This document shows, one piece after another, positions 63,533 through 64,000 of a stretch of 64,000 nt of DNA (within the stretch, counting starts at the first letter, position 1; each line of letters starts with the position of its first letter). The DNA is taken from assembly GCA_016713535.1 (NCBI GenBank), contig JADJOY010000038.1:30608-94607 (forward strand). Reading direction: 5' to 3'. Below the pieces are notes generated by a model. The model had not been told where the DNA came from and searched no databases. It worked only from the letters and a program-made list of their open reading frames with translations. Source of the stretch: Deltaproteobacteria bacterium. Its GTDB lineage: Bacteria > JADJOY01. The position numbers and the translations under genes were made by a program.

Positions 63533-64000
63533 CTACGCGGGCGCCGGATAGCCGAGGATCGGGAAGGCGGAAGGCGAGGTCGCGGTCGATGCGGGCGCAG
63601 GCGGGGTCGTCGGGGAACCCGTGGCCCCCGTAGCGTTCGATGCCGCGGAGGTAGTCGGTGACGCGCGGCCTCGAGCGCCGCGAAGTCGCCGAGCCCGAGG
63701 CGCGCGTAGATCTCGCGCAGCCCGCCGATCCGGTCACCGACGAAGTCCTCGTAGCGGATCTCGAGCAGGTTCGCGCTTCGGGATGCGCCCTTGTCGCGCG
63801 AACGCCTCCGTGTAGCCGCGGTACTGGTGGATCGCGAAGTCGACGAGCCTGGCGTCGTCGATCGCTTCGAGCCCGTACTTGCGCGCCATCGTGCGGTGGA
63901 GGTGGATCCGTGACGGGATCACCTTGTGCGGGTGGCGGCGGATGTGGACGAAGCGCGCGTCCGGGAAGAGGTCGAGGAGCGGGCCGAGGTTCGCCATCCA
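63533..64000 (-). CDS. sulfotransferase family protein, C-terminal part, frameshifted
   Basis: Runs off the right edge. Transfers sulfate from PAPS to a carbohydrate, protein or lipid. WMANLGPLLDLFPDARFVHIRRHPHKVIPSRIHLHRTM is the second half of a Sulfotransfer_3 domain, with the 3'-phosphate-binding R-x3-(K)-x-x-x-S pattern. Read across frames, it continues with YEDF-like RYEDFVGD, IYARLGLGDFAALEAAVTDYL..ERYGGHGFP and ends ..LGYPAPA, stop TAG at 63533-63535. Indels near 63745, 63690 and 63560. The start is outside the window. Confidence 0.7.

Noticed and set aside
1-64000. tRNA, rRNA or riboswitch genes
   Set aside because: I looked for conserved T-arm, B12-box and preQ1 patterns near likely places (cblC, queC) and saw nothing convincing.

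Overview
The window is a high-GC chromosomal fragment from a Gram-negative bacterium. An outer-membrane polysaccharide export lipoprotein, a Wzc-like tyrosine autokinase, a lipid flippase and an O-antigen-ligase-type protein all point to a two-membrane envelope. A FadN-type beta-oxidation enzyme, many carboxypeptidase-regulatory-like (CarboxypepD_reg) surface proteins and an RHS gene would fit a Myxococcota/deltaproteobacterial-like or other uncultured high-GC lineage. No rRNA or tRNA gene is visible, so the taxon stays open.

Layout. 0-5 kb: the start of an alpha-amylase-family gene (minus strand), a bacterial homologue of the vitamin B12 chaperone MMACHC/CblC, and a fadN-fadA beta-oxidation pair closed by a strong terminator. 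5-25 kb: one long, tightly overlapping exopolysaccharide/O-antigen operon (export lipoprotein, autokinase, flippase joined to a methyltransferase, KpsC-like protein, polymerase, GT9 and GT2 glycosyltransferases, methyltransferase, sugar aminotransferase, priming sugar-phosphate transferase, membrane 4,6-dehydratase, O-antigen ligase with TPR tail). 25-31 kb: a large GT-C-like membrane protein, two tandem periplasmic SRPBCC-like paralogues, and an isovaleryl-type acyl-CoA dehydrogenase. 31-37 kb: an EamA transporter, a VapBC pair with its own operator, coaBC-queC, and a lipoprotein that looks like a catalytically dead GDPD. 37-49 kb (minus strand): AtoE-like transporter with a GNAT, an LLM oxidoreductase, three membrane-anchored proteins built from CarboxypepD_reg repeats that share a C-terminal helical module, and an M23 endopeptidase. 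49-54 kb: a MoeB-rhodanese gene, then a 5'-truncated RHS gene whose C-terminal cassette carries an HExxH motif and is followed by a candidate lipoprotein immunity gene. 54-60 kb: a mobile-element-like block (zinc protein, CHC2/TOPRIM-ATPase-wHTH protein, two tandem tyrosine recombinases) followed by toxin-antitoxin pairs. 60-64 kb: more TA genes, a metallophosphoesterase and a partial sulfotransferase.

Sequence quality matters here. At least nine genes in the first 50 kb are intact apart from a single frameshift or stop, and beyond about 52 kb almost every gene has several one-base indels. Many can be repaired by adding one G or C in a homopolymer, which suggests an under-polished long-read contig more than wholesale gene decay. 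I have reconstructed these genes across frames and say so in each entry. GC-rich, hairpin-forming dispersed repeats occupy most of the longer intergenic gaps (35.2, 36.7, 43.5, 50.5, 62.1 and 63.4 kb).
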